Of a stretch of 64,000 nt of DNA, positions 32,912 through 41,210 are shown one piece after another. Every line of letters begins with the position of its first letter. Position 1 is the first letter of the stretch. A program made the translations under genes and the position numbers. Below the pieces are notes generated by a model that searched no databases, was not told the origin of the DNA, and worked only from the letters and a program-made list of their open reading frames with translations. Origin of the DNA: Acidocella aromatica (GTDB lineage: Bacteria; Pseudomonadota; Alphaproteobacteria; Acetobacterales; Acetobacteraceae); assembly GCF_014201825.1 (NCBI RefSeq), contig NZ_JACHFJ010000001.1, positions 310,001 through 374,000 on the forward strand, given 5' to 3'.

Positions 32912-33825
32912 GCGCCACGGCGCAAACCGAACAGGAGATCGAGGCCGGGCGGCAGCGCCTGCGGCTCTGGGTCACCTCCGGGCCGGGGCTGGTCTGGATC
33001 ATGATCTTCCTGCTGATCCCCAGCGCCGTGTTGCTGGGCATCGCGTTCTTCTCGGCCGATGATTACGGCGCCCCGGTGCTGCCATTCTCCGTGCAGCCCT
33101 TCCAGCAGGTGGCCGGGTACTCGCTGCTCGGCTGGGATCCGGGCAATATCACCATCTTCCTGCGCTCGCTGGGGCAGGCCGGCATCGCCACGCTGGTTTC
33201 GGCCGCGCTCTCCTACCCGCTGGTGTTCTTCATCCTCAGCCGGCCGGAGGCTCTGCGCCCGCTGCTGCTGCTGTTCATCGTGCTGCCCAGCTGGACCAAC
33301 CAGGTGGTGCGCACCTATGCCTGGCTGGAGCTGCTCGGCCCCAACGCGCCGGTCTCCTGGGTGGCGCATCTGCTGCACGCCGTGCCGCCCGATCTCGGCC
33401 TCGCCCCCGGCAGCTTCGCCGTCACCACCGGGCTTGCCTATAACTACCTGCCCTACATGATCGTGCCGCTCTACGCATCGGCGGAGAAGCTGGACTGGAC
33501 GCTGGTGGAAGCCGGGCGCGACCTTTACGCCTCCGGCGTGCGACTGTTCTGGCATGCGGTGTTCCCGCAAACCCTGCCCGGCCTGCTCTCGGGCATCATC
33601 TTCGTCGCCATCCCGGCCTTCGGCGACTACGTGGTGCCGCAGTTGCTGGGCGGCGACAAGGCGCTGATGATCGGCTCGCTGATCGCCAACCAGTTCACCG
33701 AAACACCGGACTGGCCCTATGGCGCGGCGCTGACCATTATCATGCTCGTCTTCACCGGCATGGGTCTGGTGGGCTTCCGCATCCTCACCCGCAAGCTGGG
33801 CGGCGCCGAGGAGGCCACGATATGA
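32908..33825 (+). CDS. potB: spermidine/putrescine ABC transporter permease, PotB/PotH type
   Basis: First inner-membrane permease of the polyamine importer. The 305-residue product has six to seven hydrophobic helices. The coupling loop lies at about 205-235, reading EKLDWTLVEAGRDLYASGVR and FWHAVFPQTLPGLLSGI, with the variant EAA motif of PotB/PotH. Motif VRTYAWLELLGPNAPV is also typical. It overlaps both potA and potC by 4 bases (ATGA), so the four transporter genes are one translationally coupled unit. Confidence 0.9.
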   Translation: MSATAQTEQEIEAGRQRLRLWVTSGPGLVWIMIFLLIPSAVLLGIAFFSADDYGAPVLPFSVQPFQQVAGYSLLGWDPGNITIFLRSLGQAGIATLVSAALSYPLVFFILSRPEALRPLLLLFIVLPSWTNQVVRTYAWLELLGPNAPVSWVAHLLHAVPPDLGLAPGSFAVTTGLAYNYLPYMIVPLYASAEKLDWTLVEAGRDLYASGVRLFWHAVFPQTLPGLLSGIIFVAIPAFGDYVVPQLLGGDKALMIGSLIANQFTETPDWPYGAALTIIMLVFTGMGLVGFRILTRKLGGAEEATI

Positions 33826-34661
33826 TCCCGCGCGGCGTACGCTACGCCCTCTCGGGCATTTCCTGGCCGCTTTACGCGTTGCTCTACACACCGCTGGCGC
33901 TGGTGGCGTATTACTCCTTCGCCCCCGCGCCGAATGAAGCCGGGCATTCGCTGCATGCCTATAACGTGCTGCTGCACGACGGCGCCGCATTCACCGCCCT
34001 GCGCCGCTCGCTGATCCTCGCCATCGGTTCGGCCATCACCTCCACCGCACTCGGCACATTGCTGGGCTACGGGCTGTGCCGCTTCCGCTCGCCCAACGCC
34101 AAGGGCGTGCTCGCGCATCTGCCCAGCCTGATCATCTACACGCCCATTATCATGCCGAGCCTCGTGTTTGGCATCTCGGAGCTGATTTTCTTCAATCTCG
34201 TCCACAACGCCACGGGCTTTCTCAGCGCCGGGCTGGAGACGATGATCATCGCGCATATCACCTTCCAGGTACCGTATGTCGCTCTCACGGTGTATGCACG
34301 CCTCGCCGGGCTCGACCCGTATCTGTTCGACGCCGCCAACGATCTTTACGCCAACGGGCTCAAGAGCTTTCTCTATCTCATCATCCCGGTGGTGCAGCCG
34401 GCGATTATCGGCGGCTTCCTCCTCGGCATCACCCTCTCCATCGACGATTTCACCATCAGCTTCTTCACCGCGGGGCCGGGCAGCGTTACGCTGCCGATCT
34501 ATATCTACGGCGCCATCGCGCGAAAGGGCATCTCGCCCGAGATCAACGCGCTCGGCACGCTGATGATCGGCACCATCATCACGCTGGCGCTGGTGCATTT
34601 CTTCATCACACGGCACCGCGACCGCGCGGGCCAGTTCGCAGCAAGAGGAAATATAACATGA
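33822..34661 (+). CDS. potC: spermidine/putrescine ABC transporter permease, PotC/PotI type
   Basis: Second permease subunit. The 279-residue protein has about six hydrophobic helices and the EAA loop DPYLFDAANDLYANGLKSFL. The membrane segment GITLSIDDFTISFFTAGPGS is a strong signature of PotC/PotI, which carry a conserved SxDDF motif. It starts inside the potB stop and its own stop overlaps the binding-protein start by 4 bases. Confidence 0.92.
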   Translation: MIPRGVRYALSGISWPLYALLYTPLALVAYYSFAPAPNEAGHSLHAYNVLLHDGAAFTALRRSLILAIGSAITSTALGTLLGYGLCRFRSPNAKGVLAHLPSLIIYTPIIMPSLVFGISELIFFNLVHNATGFLSAGLETMIIAHITFQVPYVALTVYARLAGLDPYLFDAANDLYANGLKSFLYLIIPVVQPAIIGGFLLGITLSIDDFTISFFTAGPGSVTLPIYIYGAIARKGISPEINALGTLMIGTIITLALVHFFITRHRDRAGQFAARGNIT

Positions 34662-35716
34662 GGTTCCTGTCCTTCATCGCCGCGGGCGCGATCGCGCTTG
34701 GCCTCGCGGCCCCCGCCGCCCATGCCGAACAGCCGACGCTCAACCTGTTCATCTGGTCCGACTATATCGACCCCGGCCTAATCAAATCCTTCGAGGCACA
34801 GTGCAACTGCAAGGTCGTGGAGACCGATTACGAGAGCAACGCCGAGCTGGAAGCCAAGCTGCGCGCGGGCGGTGATTCGCAGTACGACGTGGTGGTGCCC
34901 TCCTCCTACTACGTGCCGGAGCTGCAGGATGAAGGGCTGATCCAAAAACTCGACCATTCCAAGCTGCCTAACTTCACCAATCTGGCGGCCAAGTTCCAGA
35001 ACCCGGATTACGACCCGGCCGACGCCTACTCCATCCCCTATCAATGGGGCACCACGGGCATCGTATACGACCCAGCCAAGATCAAGGACCCCGGCACCGG
35101 CTGGGGCCTGCTGTTCGACCCGAAGATGAACCCGAACTATCCGTTCGTGATCCCCAAGGGCGAAGGGCGTGACCAGATCGGCGCCGCCTGCGCTTATCTG
35201 GGCTACGGCTTCAACTGCTCCGAGAAGAGCCAGTGGATCGCCGCGGCCAAGCTGATCGAGCAGACCAAGAAGCGCTCGAATTTCGCCGGGTTTGTCGATG
35301 AAACCCCGGCGCGCGACCAGATGAAGAGCGGGCTGATCGCCGCCGCCATGGCTTATAACGGCGATATCGGCCAGTGCTACAGCGATGGCTCCTGCAAAAC
35401 CCTGAAGTTCTTCCTGCCCAAGGAAGGCGCCGAGATCTGGGTGGATACGATGGCCATCCCCACCCATGCGCCGCACCCCGAGCTGGCGCTACAGTTCATA
35501 AACTTCATCCTGGACGCGAATAACGGCGCGACCCTCTCCAACTTCAACCAGTACGCCAGCCCCAACCAGGCATCGCAGAAGCAGCTGACCGGCATTCTCG
35601 CCAGCCCGCTGCTCAACCCCAGCCCCGAGGAGATGCAGCATCTCGTCTTCCTCGCCCCGCTGCGCGGCGCCCAGTACAAGCTGTTCAACCAGATCTGGAC
35701 CAGCGTGCTCCAGTAA
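34658..35716 (+). CDS. potD: spermidine/putrescine-binding periplasmic protein, PotD/PotF type
   Basis: Periplasmic solute-binding protein. The 352-residue precursor has a signal peptide (FLSFIAAGAIALGLAAPAAH) and the family opening LNLFIWSDYIDPGLIKSFEA. Later motifs include VVETDYESNAELEAKLRAGG, DVVVPSSYYVPELQDEGLIQ, IPYQWGTTGIVYDPAKI and the ligand region AMAYNGDIGQCY. I chose the ATG at 34658, overlapping the potC stop. The long open frame further upstream is a shadow of potC. A stem-loop (35728-35753) separates it from puuA. Confidence 0.92.
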   Translation: MRFLSFIAAGAIALGLAAPAAHAEQPTLNLFIWSDYIDPGLIKSFEAQCNCKVVETDYESNAELEAKLRAGGDSQYDVVVPSSYYVPELQDEGLIQKLDHSKLPNFTNLAAKFQNPDYDPADAYSIPYQWGTTGIVYDPAKIKDPGTGWGLLFDPKMNPNYPFVIPKGEGRDQIGAACAYLGYGFNCSEKSQWIAAAKLIEQTKKRSNFAGFVDETPARDQMKSGLIAAAMAYNGDIGQCYSDGSCKTLKFFLPKEGAEIWVDTMAIPTHAPHPELALQFINFILDANNGATLSNFNQYASPNQASQKQLTGILASPLLNPSPEEMQHLVFLAPLRGAQYKLFNQIWTSVLQ

Positions 35717-35727
35717 AAACGAGGCCA

Positions 35728-35753
35728 GGCGGCGCTCAATTCCGGGCGCCGCC
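35728..35753 (+). repeat. stem-loop between the binding-protein gene and puuA
   Basis: GGCGGCGC and GCGCCGCC form an 8-pair stem with a 10-base loop. There is no T-run after it, so it is more likely an mRNA stabiliser or partial attenuator, letting the binding protein be made in excess over the puu enzymes, than a full terminator. Confidence 0.5.
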
Positions 35754-35770
35754 CGCTTATCGAGGACAAC

Positions 35771-37123
35771 ATGAGCAATGAACAAGTGGATTTAAAAGAG
35801 TGGTTCGACGAGCATCGGATTACTGAAGTTGAATGCCTGGTGCCGGATATCACCGGCATCCCGCGCGGCAAGATCATGCCCGCGCAGAAATTCTTCCAAA
35901 GCGGCGCGCCCCGCCTGCCGGAGGCGATCTTCATCCAGTCCGTGACCGGTGAGTACCCCGAGGACCCCGAGGACAAGCTCACCGATCCGGCGATCATCGA
36001 CATCAAGCTGGTGCCGGATGCGAGCACAGTCCGCCTCGTGCCCTGGGCGCATGAGCCAACCGCGCAGATCATCCATGATTGCCAATACGCGAACGGCACG
36101 CCGGTGCCGATGGCGCCTCGGCAAGTCCTGCAGCGTGTGCTCAAGCTGTACGAAGAAAAAGGCTGGAAACCGGTGCTGGCGCCGGAGCTGGAATTCTACC
36201 TCGTCGCCCGCAATACCGACCCCGATTACCCGCTGGTCCCGCCCGTTGGCCGCTCCGGCCGCCAGGAAACCGGGCGGCAATCCTACTCCGTGGACGCGGT
36301 GAACGAGTTCGACCCGCTCTTCGAGGAAATGTACGATTTCTGCGATTTGCAGGAGATGGATCTCGACACGTTGATCCATGAGGAAGGTGCTGCACAGGTG
36401 GAGATCAACTTCCTCCACGGCGACCCGATGAGCCTTGCCGACCAGGTGTTCCTGTTCAAGCGCACGGTGCGCGAGGTGGCGCTGCGCCACAACATCTATG
36501 CCACCTTCATGTCCAAGCCGATGGGCGGCGAGCCCGGCTCGGCCATGCATGTGCACCAAAGCATCGTGAACCCGAAGACGGGCGAGAACCTGTTCGCCGG
36601 ACCGGATGGCAAGGCCAGCCCGCTGTTCAAGAGCTACCTCGCGGGCTTGCAGAAATACATCCCCACGGTGATGCCGATCTTCGCGCCGAACGTGAACTCC
36701 TACCGCCGGCTCACGCGCTTCTCCAACGCGCCGATCAACCTGCAATGGGGCTACGACAACCGCACCTGCGGCCTGCGCGTGCCGTTTGGCGAACCCAACG
36801 CCATGCGCGTGGAAAACCGCGTGCCGGGGGCGGACGCCAACCCGTATCTCGCCTTCGCGGCGACGCTGGCCTGCGGCTATCTCGGCATGGTCGAAGGGCT
36901 GGCACCGACGGAACCGCAAATCGGCTCGGCCTATTCCGGCCAGTACACCCTGCCGCGCGAACTCTCCCATGCGCTGGACCTGATGGCGGCCAGCCAGCCG
37001 ATGCGCGACGTGCTGGGCGAGAAGATGGTGGACGTGCTAGTGGCGGTGAAGCGCCTGGAATACGAGACGTATCTGCGCGTCATCTCCTCCTGGGAGCGTG
37101 AACACCTGCTGCTCAACGTTTAA
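35771..37123 (+). CDS. puuA: glutamine synthetase-family gamma-glutamylputrescine synthetase (PuuA-like)
   Basis: ATP-dependent ligase predicted to add glutamate to putrescine (or another polyamine) as the first step of the gamma-glutamyl pathway. The 450-residue product has the GS N-terminal beta-grasp (VECLVPDITGIPRGKIMPAQ) and catalytic-domain motifs LAPELEFYLVAR, the metal/glutamate segment HEEGAAQVEINFLHGD, and FMSKPMGGEPGSAMHVHQSI. The C-terminal VPGADANPYLAFAATLACGY completes the set. It lacks the adenylylation-loop layout of classical GlnA. Context with a polyamine transporter and PuuB makes the assignment strong, but other GS-like ligases (for example GlnA3/4-like) cannot be excluded. 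Confidence 0.87.
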   Translation: MSNEQVDLKEWFDEHRITEVECLVPDITGIPRGKIMPAQKFFQSGAPRLPEAIFIQSVTGEYPEDPEDKLTDPAIIDIKLVPDASTVRLVPWAHEPTAQIIHDCQYANGTPVPMAPRQVLQRVLKLYEEKGWKPVLAPELEFYLVARNTDPDYPLVPPVGRSGRQETGRQSYSVDAVNEFDPLFEEMYDFCDLQEMDLDTLIHEEGAAQVEINFLHGDPMSLADQVFLFKRTVREVALRHNIYATFMSKPMGGEPGSAMHVHQSIVNPKTGENLFAGPDGKASPLFKSYLAGLQKYIPTVMPIFAPNVNSYRRLTRFSNAPINLQWGYDNRTCGLRVPFGEPNAMRVENRVPGADANPYLAFAATLACGYLGMVEGLAPTEPQIGSAYSGQYTLPRELSHALDLMAASQPMRDVLGEKMVDVLVAVKRLEYETYLRVISSWEREHLLLNV

Positions 37124-37138
37124 CCGGAGCGGCGGATC

Positions 37139-38395
37139 ATGTTGAACAATTACTACCACGCCACGCGGCGTGTGGGTTTTGCCGCCGATAGTTTGGCGGG
37201 GGACGTAACCGTGGATGCCGCCATCATCGGCGGCGGCATCACCGGCGTTTCGGCGGCGCTGCATCTGGCCGAGCGGGGCTATTCCGTGGCCCTGCTCGAG
37301 GCGCAGGACATCGGCTGGGGTGCTTCCGGGCGCAATGGCGGGCAGGTGCTTCCCGGTTTCGGCTGCTCGTTGCACAAGCTCAAGCACCTCACTGGCGCCG
37401 CGACCACCAAGCAGCTCTGGGACATGTCCTTGGAAGCCGTGGACCTGCTGCACACGCAGATCGCACGCTTCGCCATCCCCGCTGATCCGGTGCGCGGTTA
37501 TCTGCACGCAGCTATCAAGCCGCGCCAGGTGCGGGATTTGCGGCAGGAGCAGGAGGAGCTGGCGAGCCTCGGCGCCCCGGTGGGGCGGCTGCTGGAGGGG
37601 GCGGAGTTGCGCGCGCGCCTCAACAGCCCGCGCTATCTGGCGGCGCTGGAGGACAACATCTCCGGCCATATCCACCCGCTGAACTACACGCTGGGGCTGG
37701 CAAAGGCCGCGCAGGCGGCGGGTGCCAAACTCTATGCGGGCGCCAAGGTCTCGAACGTCGAGCAAGGCAGCACGCTCACCCTACAGGTGGGGGCGCATAA
37801 GGTACGGGCGAAATATCTGCTGGTGGCGGGCGGAGCGTATCTCAACGGGCTGCTGGAGGGGCTGGCAGGCTATATCATGCCGGTCGGCACTTACATCATG
37901 GCCACGGAGCCGCGCGCGGACGTGCCGGGCCTGATCCCCGGCAACGAGGCAGTGGCGGATCTCAACTTCGTGCTCGATTATTTCCGCCGCTCGCCCGACA
38001 ACCGCATGCTGTTCGGCGGGCGCGTCTCCTACTCCACTTTGCCGCCGCCGAGCCTTGGGGCCTCCATGCTGCGCCGGGCCGTCCGGGTGTTTCCGCAACT
38101 CAAGGACGCCAAGGTGGAGTTCGTCTGGGGCGGGAATGTGGACATCACCGTCAACCGTGCCCCACATTTCGGGCGGCTCGCGCCGAACATATTGTTCACG
38201 CACGGCTTCTCGGGGCATGGCGTGGCGCTCACGGGGCTGGCTGGCAAGCTGGCGGCCGAAGCCATCTCAGGGCAGGCGGAGCGGTTTGACGTGTTCACCC
38301 GCATCCCGCATGCGCGCTTCCCCGGCGGACGGGCCTTGCGCACCCCTGCTTTGCTGGCCGCCACCACGTGGTTCCGCCTGCGGGACATGCTGTAG
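37139..38395 (+). CDS. puuB: FAD-dependent gamma-glutamylputrescine oxidase (PuuB-like)
   Basis: Flavoprotein oxidase of the DAO family predicted to oxidise gamma-glutamylputrescine to the aldehyde. The 418-residue product has the FAD dinucleotide motif DAAIIGGGITGVSAALHLAE near residue 22 and IGWGASGRNGGQVLPGFGCS near 57 (the GASGRNGG motif is typical of PuuB and related oxidases). It also has LLVAGGAYLNGLLEGL and a C-terminal HGFSGHGVALTGLAGKLAAE flavin loop. It starts 15 bases after puuA. The matching dehydrogenase (PuuC) and hydrolase (PuuD) are not directly adjacent, but see the aldehyde dehydrogenase at 41211. Confidence 0.85.
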   Translation: MLNNYYHATRRVGFAADSLAGDVTVDAAIIGGGITGVSAALHLAERGYSVALLEAQDIGWGASGRNGGQVLPGFGCSLHKLKHLTGAATTKQLWDMSLEAVDLLHTQIARFAIPADPVRGYLHAAIKPRQVRDLRQEQEELASLGAPVGRLLEGAELRARLNSPRYLAALEDNISGHIHPLNYTLGLAKAAQAAGAKLYAGAKVSNVEQGSTLTLQVGAHKVRAKYLLVAGGAYLNGLLEGLAGYIMPVGTYIMATEPRADVPGLIPGNEAVADLNFVLDYFRRSPDNRMLFGGRVSYSTLPPPSLGASMLRRAVRVFPQLKDAKVEFVWGGNVDITVNRAPHFGRLAPNILFTHGFSGHGVALTGLAGKLAAEAISGQAERFDVFTRIPHARFPGGRALRTPALLAATTWFRLRDML

Positions 38396-38464
38396 CGGGC
38401 AGACATTGCATTCCAACAGCAGGGCGCGCCAATATCAGGCAACCGAACCCAGGAGGGGGTAAAG

Positions 38465-39334
38465 ATGTCGGTGCGCAAATTCCTGCTCCCGGTCAGCAGC
38501 CCGGCCTCGGCCCATGCCGCCCTACAGACCGGGCTGATGCTGGCCAGGATGTGGAGCGCCCATCTGCACGTGCTGCACATCCAGGCCGATGCGCGCGACA
38601 TTGCCCCCTTCGCCGGAGAGGGGCTTTCCGGCGCGCTGATTGAGGACATGCTCACCGCCACCGAGCGCGAGGGCGGCGCGAGGGCGAAGCTGCTGCGCGA
38701 GATGTTCGAGCAGGCGACAGAAGAGGTCGGCATCCCCGTGGGCACCGCCCAGCGCGGGCGCGACGAGCCGAGCGCCTGCTTCACCAGCATCACCGGGCGG
38801 GAGGAGCAGGTCATCGCCCACAAGGCGCGACTCTCCGACCTCACCATCGTGCCGCATCCGCAGGTGGGCGAGGACGTCGCCTCGGCCGACGCCCTGCACG
38901 CCGTGCTGTTTGATTCCGGCCGCCCGGTGCTGCTAGCCCCCACCACGCCGCCGCAAACCATCGGCAAGCGCGTGGCCATCGCCTGGAACGGCACCGCCAA
39001 TGCCGCCTCGGCCCTGGCCTCGGTGATGCCCTTCGTGCGCCAAGCGGAGGCCGTGCGCATCCTGGTCTCGGATGATTACGCCAAGCCCGGCCCCAACGGG
39101 GCGGAGGTGGCGGAATATATCTCGCACCACGGCGTCACCGCCGATGTGGCCCGCTTCTCCCCCATCAACCGCATTACCGGCGCGGGGCTGCTGGCGGCGG
39201 CGGCGGCGTTCGGGGCGGATCTGATGTCCATGGGCGCGTATTCCACCGCCTCGCGGCTGCGCCAGCTCATCCTGGGCGGCACCACCCGCCACGTGCTGGA
39301 AAACGCCCAACTACCAGTACTGATGAACCGTTGA
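38465..39334 (+). CDS. tandem universal stress protein
   Basis: Universal stress protein of the UspA family. The 289-residue product is about twice the single-domain length: an N-terminal half beginning MSVRKFLLPVSSPASAHAAL, and a C-terminal half with RVAIAWNGTANAASALASVM and GADLMSMGAYSTASRLRQLI. The latter is a good match to the ATP-binding Usp motif (G-x2-G-x9-G-S/T type, here GAYSTASRLRQLILGGTTRH). GGAGGGGG precedes the ATG. The role in stress tolerance is family knowledge and the specific stress is not indicated. Confidence 0.85.
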   Translation: MSVRKFLLPVSSPASAHAALQTGLMLARMWSAHLHVLHIQADARDIAPFAGEGLSGALIEDMLTATEREGGARAKLLREMFEQATEEVGIPVGTAQRGRDEPSACFTSITGREEQVIAHKARLSDLTIVPHPQVGEDVASADALHAVLFDSGRPVLLAPTTPPQTIGKRVAIAWNGTANAASALASVMPFVRQAEAVRILVSDDYAKPGPNGAEVAEYISHHGVTADVARFSPINRITGAGLLAAAAAFGADLMSMGAYSTASRLRQLILGGTTRHVLENAQLPVLMNR

Positions 39335-39423
39335 TTAAGCTCCAATCCGTCATCTTCGCTGGATTTTGCAGCCGGTGAAGAAATGTAACCCCTAGCTCCC
39401 AGAGATTGAGAGCCCATTTTTAT

Positions 39424-39441
39424 TGTGGCATTTATGTCACA
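39424..39441. promoter_or_regulatory. dyad-symmetric sequence upstream of the DegP/HtrA gene
   Basis: TGTGGCATT and TATGTCACA (with the T between) form an 18-base dyad in which 14 positions are symmetric. It resembles a CRP/FNR-family operator (TGTGA half-sites), but the spacing is two bases longer than the CRP consensus. It lies 58 bases before the ATG, a plausible operator position. Confidence 0.35.
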
Positions 39442-39498
39442 GTAAAAAATTTATACCGCGATAAGCTAAAGATTTTTCCGCAGGAGACAACACAAGAT

Positions 39499-41055
39499 AT
39501 GCGTACAACCTTCATCCGTGGCACCGCGCTCACGCTGGCCCTTTTCGGCGCTACCGCCCTGGCCGGCCTGCCCGCCTCCCCGGCACACGCGGCGGACGCA
39601 TCGCTGGACGAAACCTCAGCCGTGCAGCAGGGCTTTACCCCAGTGCCGGATTTCTCCGGCCTCGTGAAGCATGTGGCTCCGGCGGTGGTGTCCGTCGATG
39701 TGCATCTGAAGCTCAGCCAGACCTCCGACGACCAGGCCGATAATGGCGGCGGCCAGGGCCAGCCCGGCCTGCCGCCCGGCTTCCCGCAGATCCCGGGCTT
39801 CCCCGGTTTTCCCTTCGCGTTCGGTACGCCGCAGCAGCCGCAGGCGGTGGAGGCCAAGGGCTCCGGCTTCCTCATCGACCAGAACGGCACCATCGTCACC
39901 AACAACCATGTGGTGAAGGATGCGCGCACGGTCACCGTCACCCTCTCGGACGGCAACACCTATCCGGCCAAGATCCTGGGCACCGACGCCAAGACCGACC
40001 TAGCCGTGCTAAAGATCAATGCCGGGCACCCACTGCCTTATGTCGATCTCGGCCCCTCCTCCTCGGTGCAGCCGGGCGAATGGGTGGTGGCCATGGGCAA
40101 CCCCTTCGGGCTGGATGGCACGGTGACGGCGGGCATCGTCTCCGCCCTTGGGCGCGATATCGGCGATGGCCCGTATGACAAGTTCATCCAGATCGACGCA
40201 CCCATCAACGAGGGAAATTCCGGGGGCCCGCTCTTCGACCAGAAGGGCGAGGTCATCGGCGTGAACACCGCCATCCTCTCGCCCTCCGGTGGCTCGGTGG
40301 GCATCGGTTTCGCCATCCCGTCGGACATGATCAAGCGCGTGGTCACCCAGCTCATAAGCAACGGCAAGGTGGTGCGCGGCTATCTCGGCGTCGCGGCGCA
40401 GCAAATCTCGCCGCAGATGGCCCAGGCGCTCGGCCTGCCTTCCGACAACCCGGCCAAGGACGGCGCGCTCGTGGCCGCCGTCTCGCCGGGCAGCCCCGCC
40501 GAGAAGGCCGGGCTGAAGCCGGGCGACGTGATCACCAGCGTCAACGGCCAAGCCGTCACCAGCCCGGGCGATCTCGCCAGCGACATCGCCAATGTGGACC
40601 CTAACCACAAGGCCGATATCGTGTATCTGCGTAACGGCAAGCAGAACACGGTCTCCATTTCGGTGACGACGATGCCGGCCAACCCGGATGCGGGCTTCCA
40701 GCAGAACGGCAGCGGCAACTCCGGCGCCGCGCAGCAGCAGGGCGCGCTGGGGCTTACCCTGGCGCCGCTGACACCGGATGCGCGCAACCAGCTCAACCTG
40801 CCCGACAGCGCAAACGGCGCCGTAATTACCGCAGTGAAGCCGAACTCGCTGGCGGATCAGGCTGGGTTGCAGCCGGGCGACCTGCTGGTGGGCGTGGGCG
40901 CCACCAACGTGAACACGCCCGACGATGCGGTGGCCGCCATCGCCGCCGCGCGCAAGAGCGGCAGCGGCGCGCTGGCGCTGCGCATCATCCGCCAGGGGCA
41001 GGCGCTGTTCGTCGGCATCGGGCTGAGCAATAACGGCGGCAATTCCGGCAACTGA
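39499..41055 (+). CDS. degP: DegP/HtrA periplasmic serine protease with two PDZ domains
   Basis: ATP-independent periplasmic protease and chaperone that removes misfolded envelope proteins. The 518-residue precursor has a signal peptide (TLALFGATALAGLPASPAHA), a trypsin-like domain with triad His137 (TNNHVVKDA), Asp167 (KTDLAVLKI) and Ser241 (GNSGGPL), and then two PDZ domains (about 290-380 and 420-510, AEKAGLKPGDVITSVNG and DQAGLQPGDLLVGVG). A Pro/Gly-rich region (GGGQGQPGLPPGFPQIPGFP) precedes the His, as is usual in alphaproteobacterial HtrA. I used the ATG at 39499 with CAGGAGA before it. A terminator ends the gene. Confidence 0.92.
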   Translation: MRTTFIRGTALTLALFGATALAGLPASPAHAADASLDETSAVQQGFTPVPDFSGLVKHVAPAVVSVDVHLKLSQTSDDQADNGGGQGQPGLPPGFPQIPGFPGFPFAFGTPQQPQAVEAKGSGFLIDQNGTIVTNNHVVKDARTVTVTLSDGNTYPAKILGTDAKTDLAVLKINAGHPLPYVDLGPSSSVQPGEWVVAMGNPFGLDGTVTAGIVSALGRDIGDGPYDKFIQIDAPINEGNSGGPLFDQKGEVIGVNTAILSPSGGSVGIGFAIPSDMIKRVVTQLISNGKVVRGYLGVAAQQISPQMAQALGLPSDNPAKDGALVAAVSPGSPAEKAGLKPGDVITSVNGQAVTSPGDLASDIANVDPNHKADIVYLRNGKQNTVSISVTTMPANPDAGFQQNGSGNSGAAQQQGALGLTLAPLTPDARNQLNLPDSANGAVITAVKPNSLADQAGLQPGDLLVGVGATNVNTPDDAVAAIAAARKSGSGALALRIIRQGQALFVGIGLSNNGGNSGN

Positions 41056-41077
41056 TCTGCCGGGCGTGTCCCATTAA

Positions 41078-41108
41078 AAAAGGCCGGAGGAAAATCCTCC
41101 GGCCTTTT
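41078..41108. terminator. bidirectional rho-independent terminator after degP
   Basis: AAAAGGCCGGAGGA-AAA-TCCTCCGGCCTTTT, a 14-pair stem with flanking A and T runs. It sits between degP and the convergent aldehyde dehydrogenase gene. Confidence 0.92.
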
Positions 41109-41210
41109 GTTTTGAAAGTTTCTGCGTTCTTCACGGCTTTTCAAAGATTGCTGCCAAGCACGCTTAAACCAGCGGCACGCGCTGAGCAGACCAAAAACTT
41201 CTGTTAGTTG

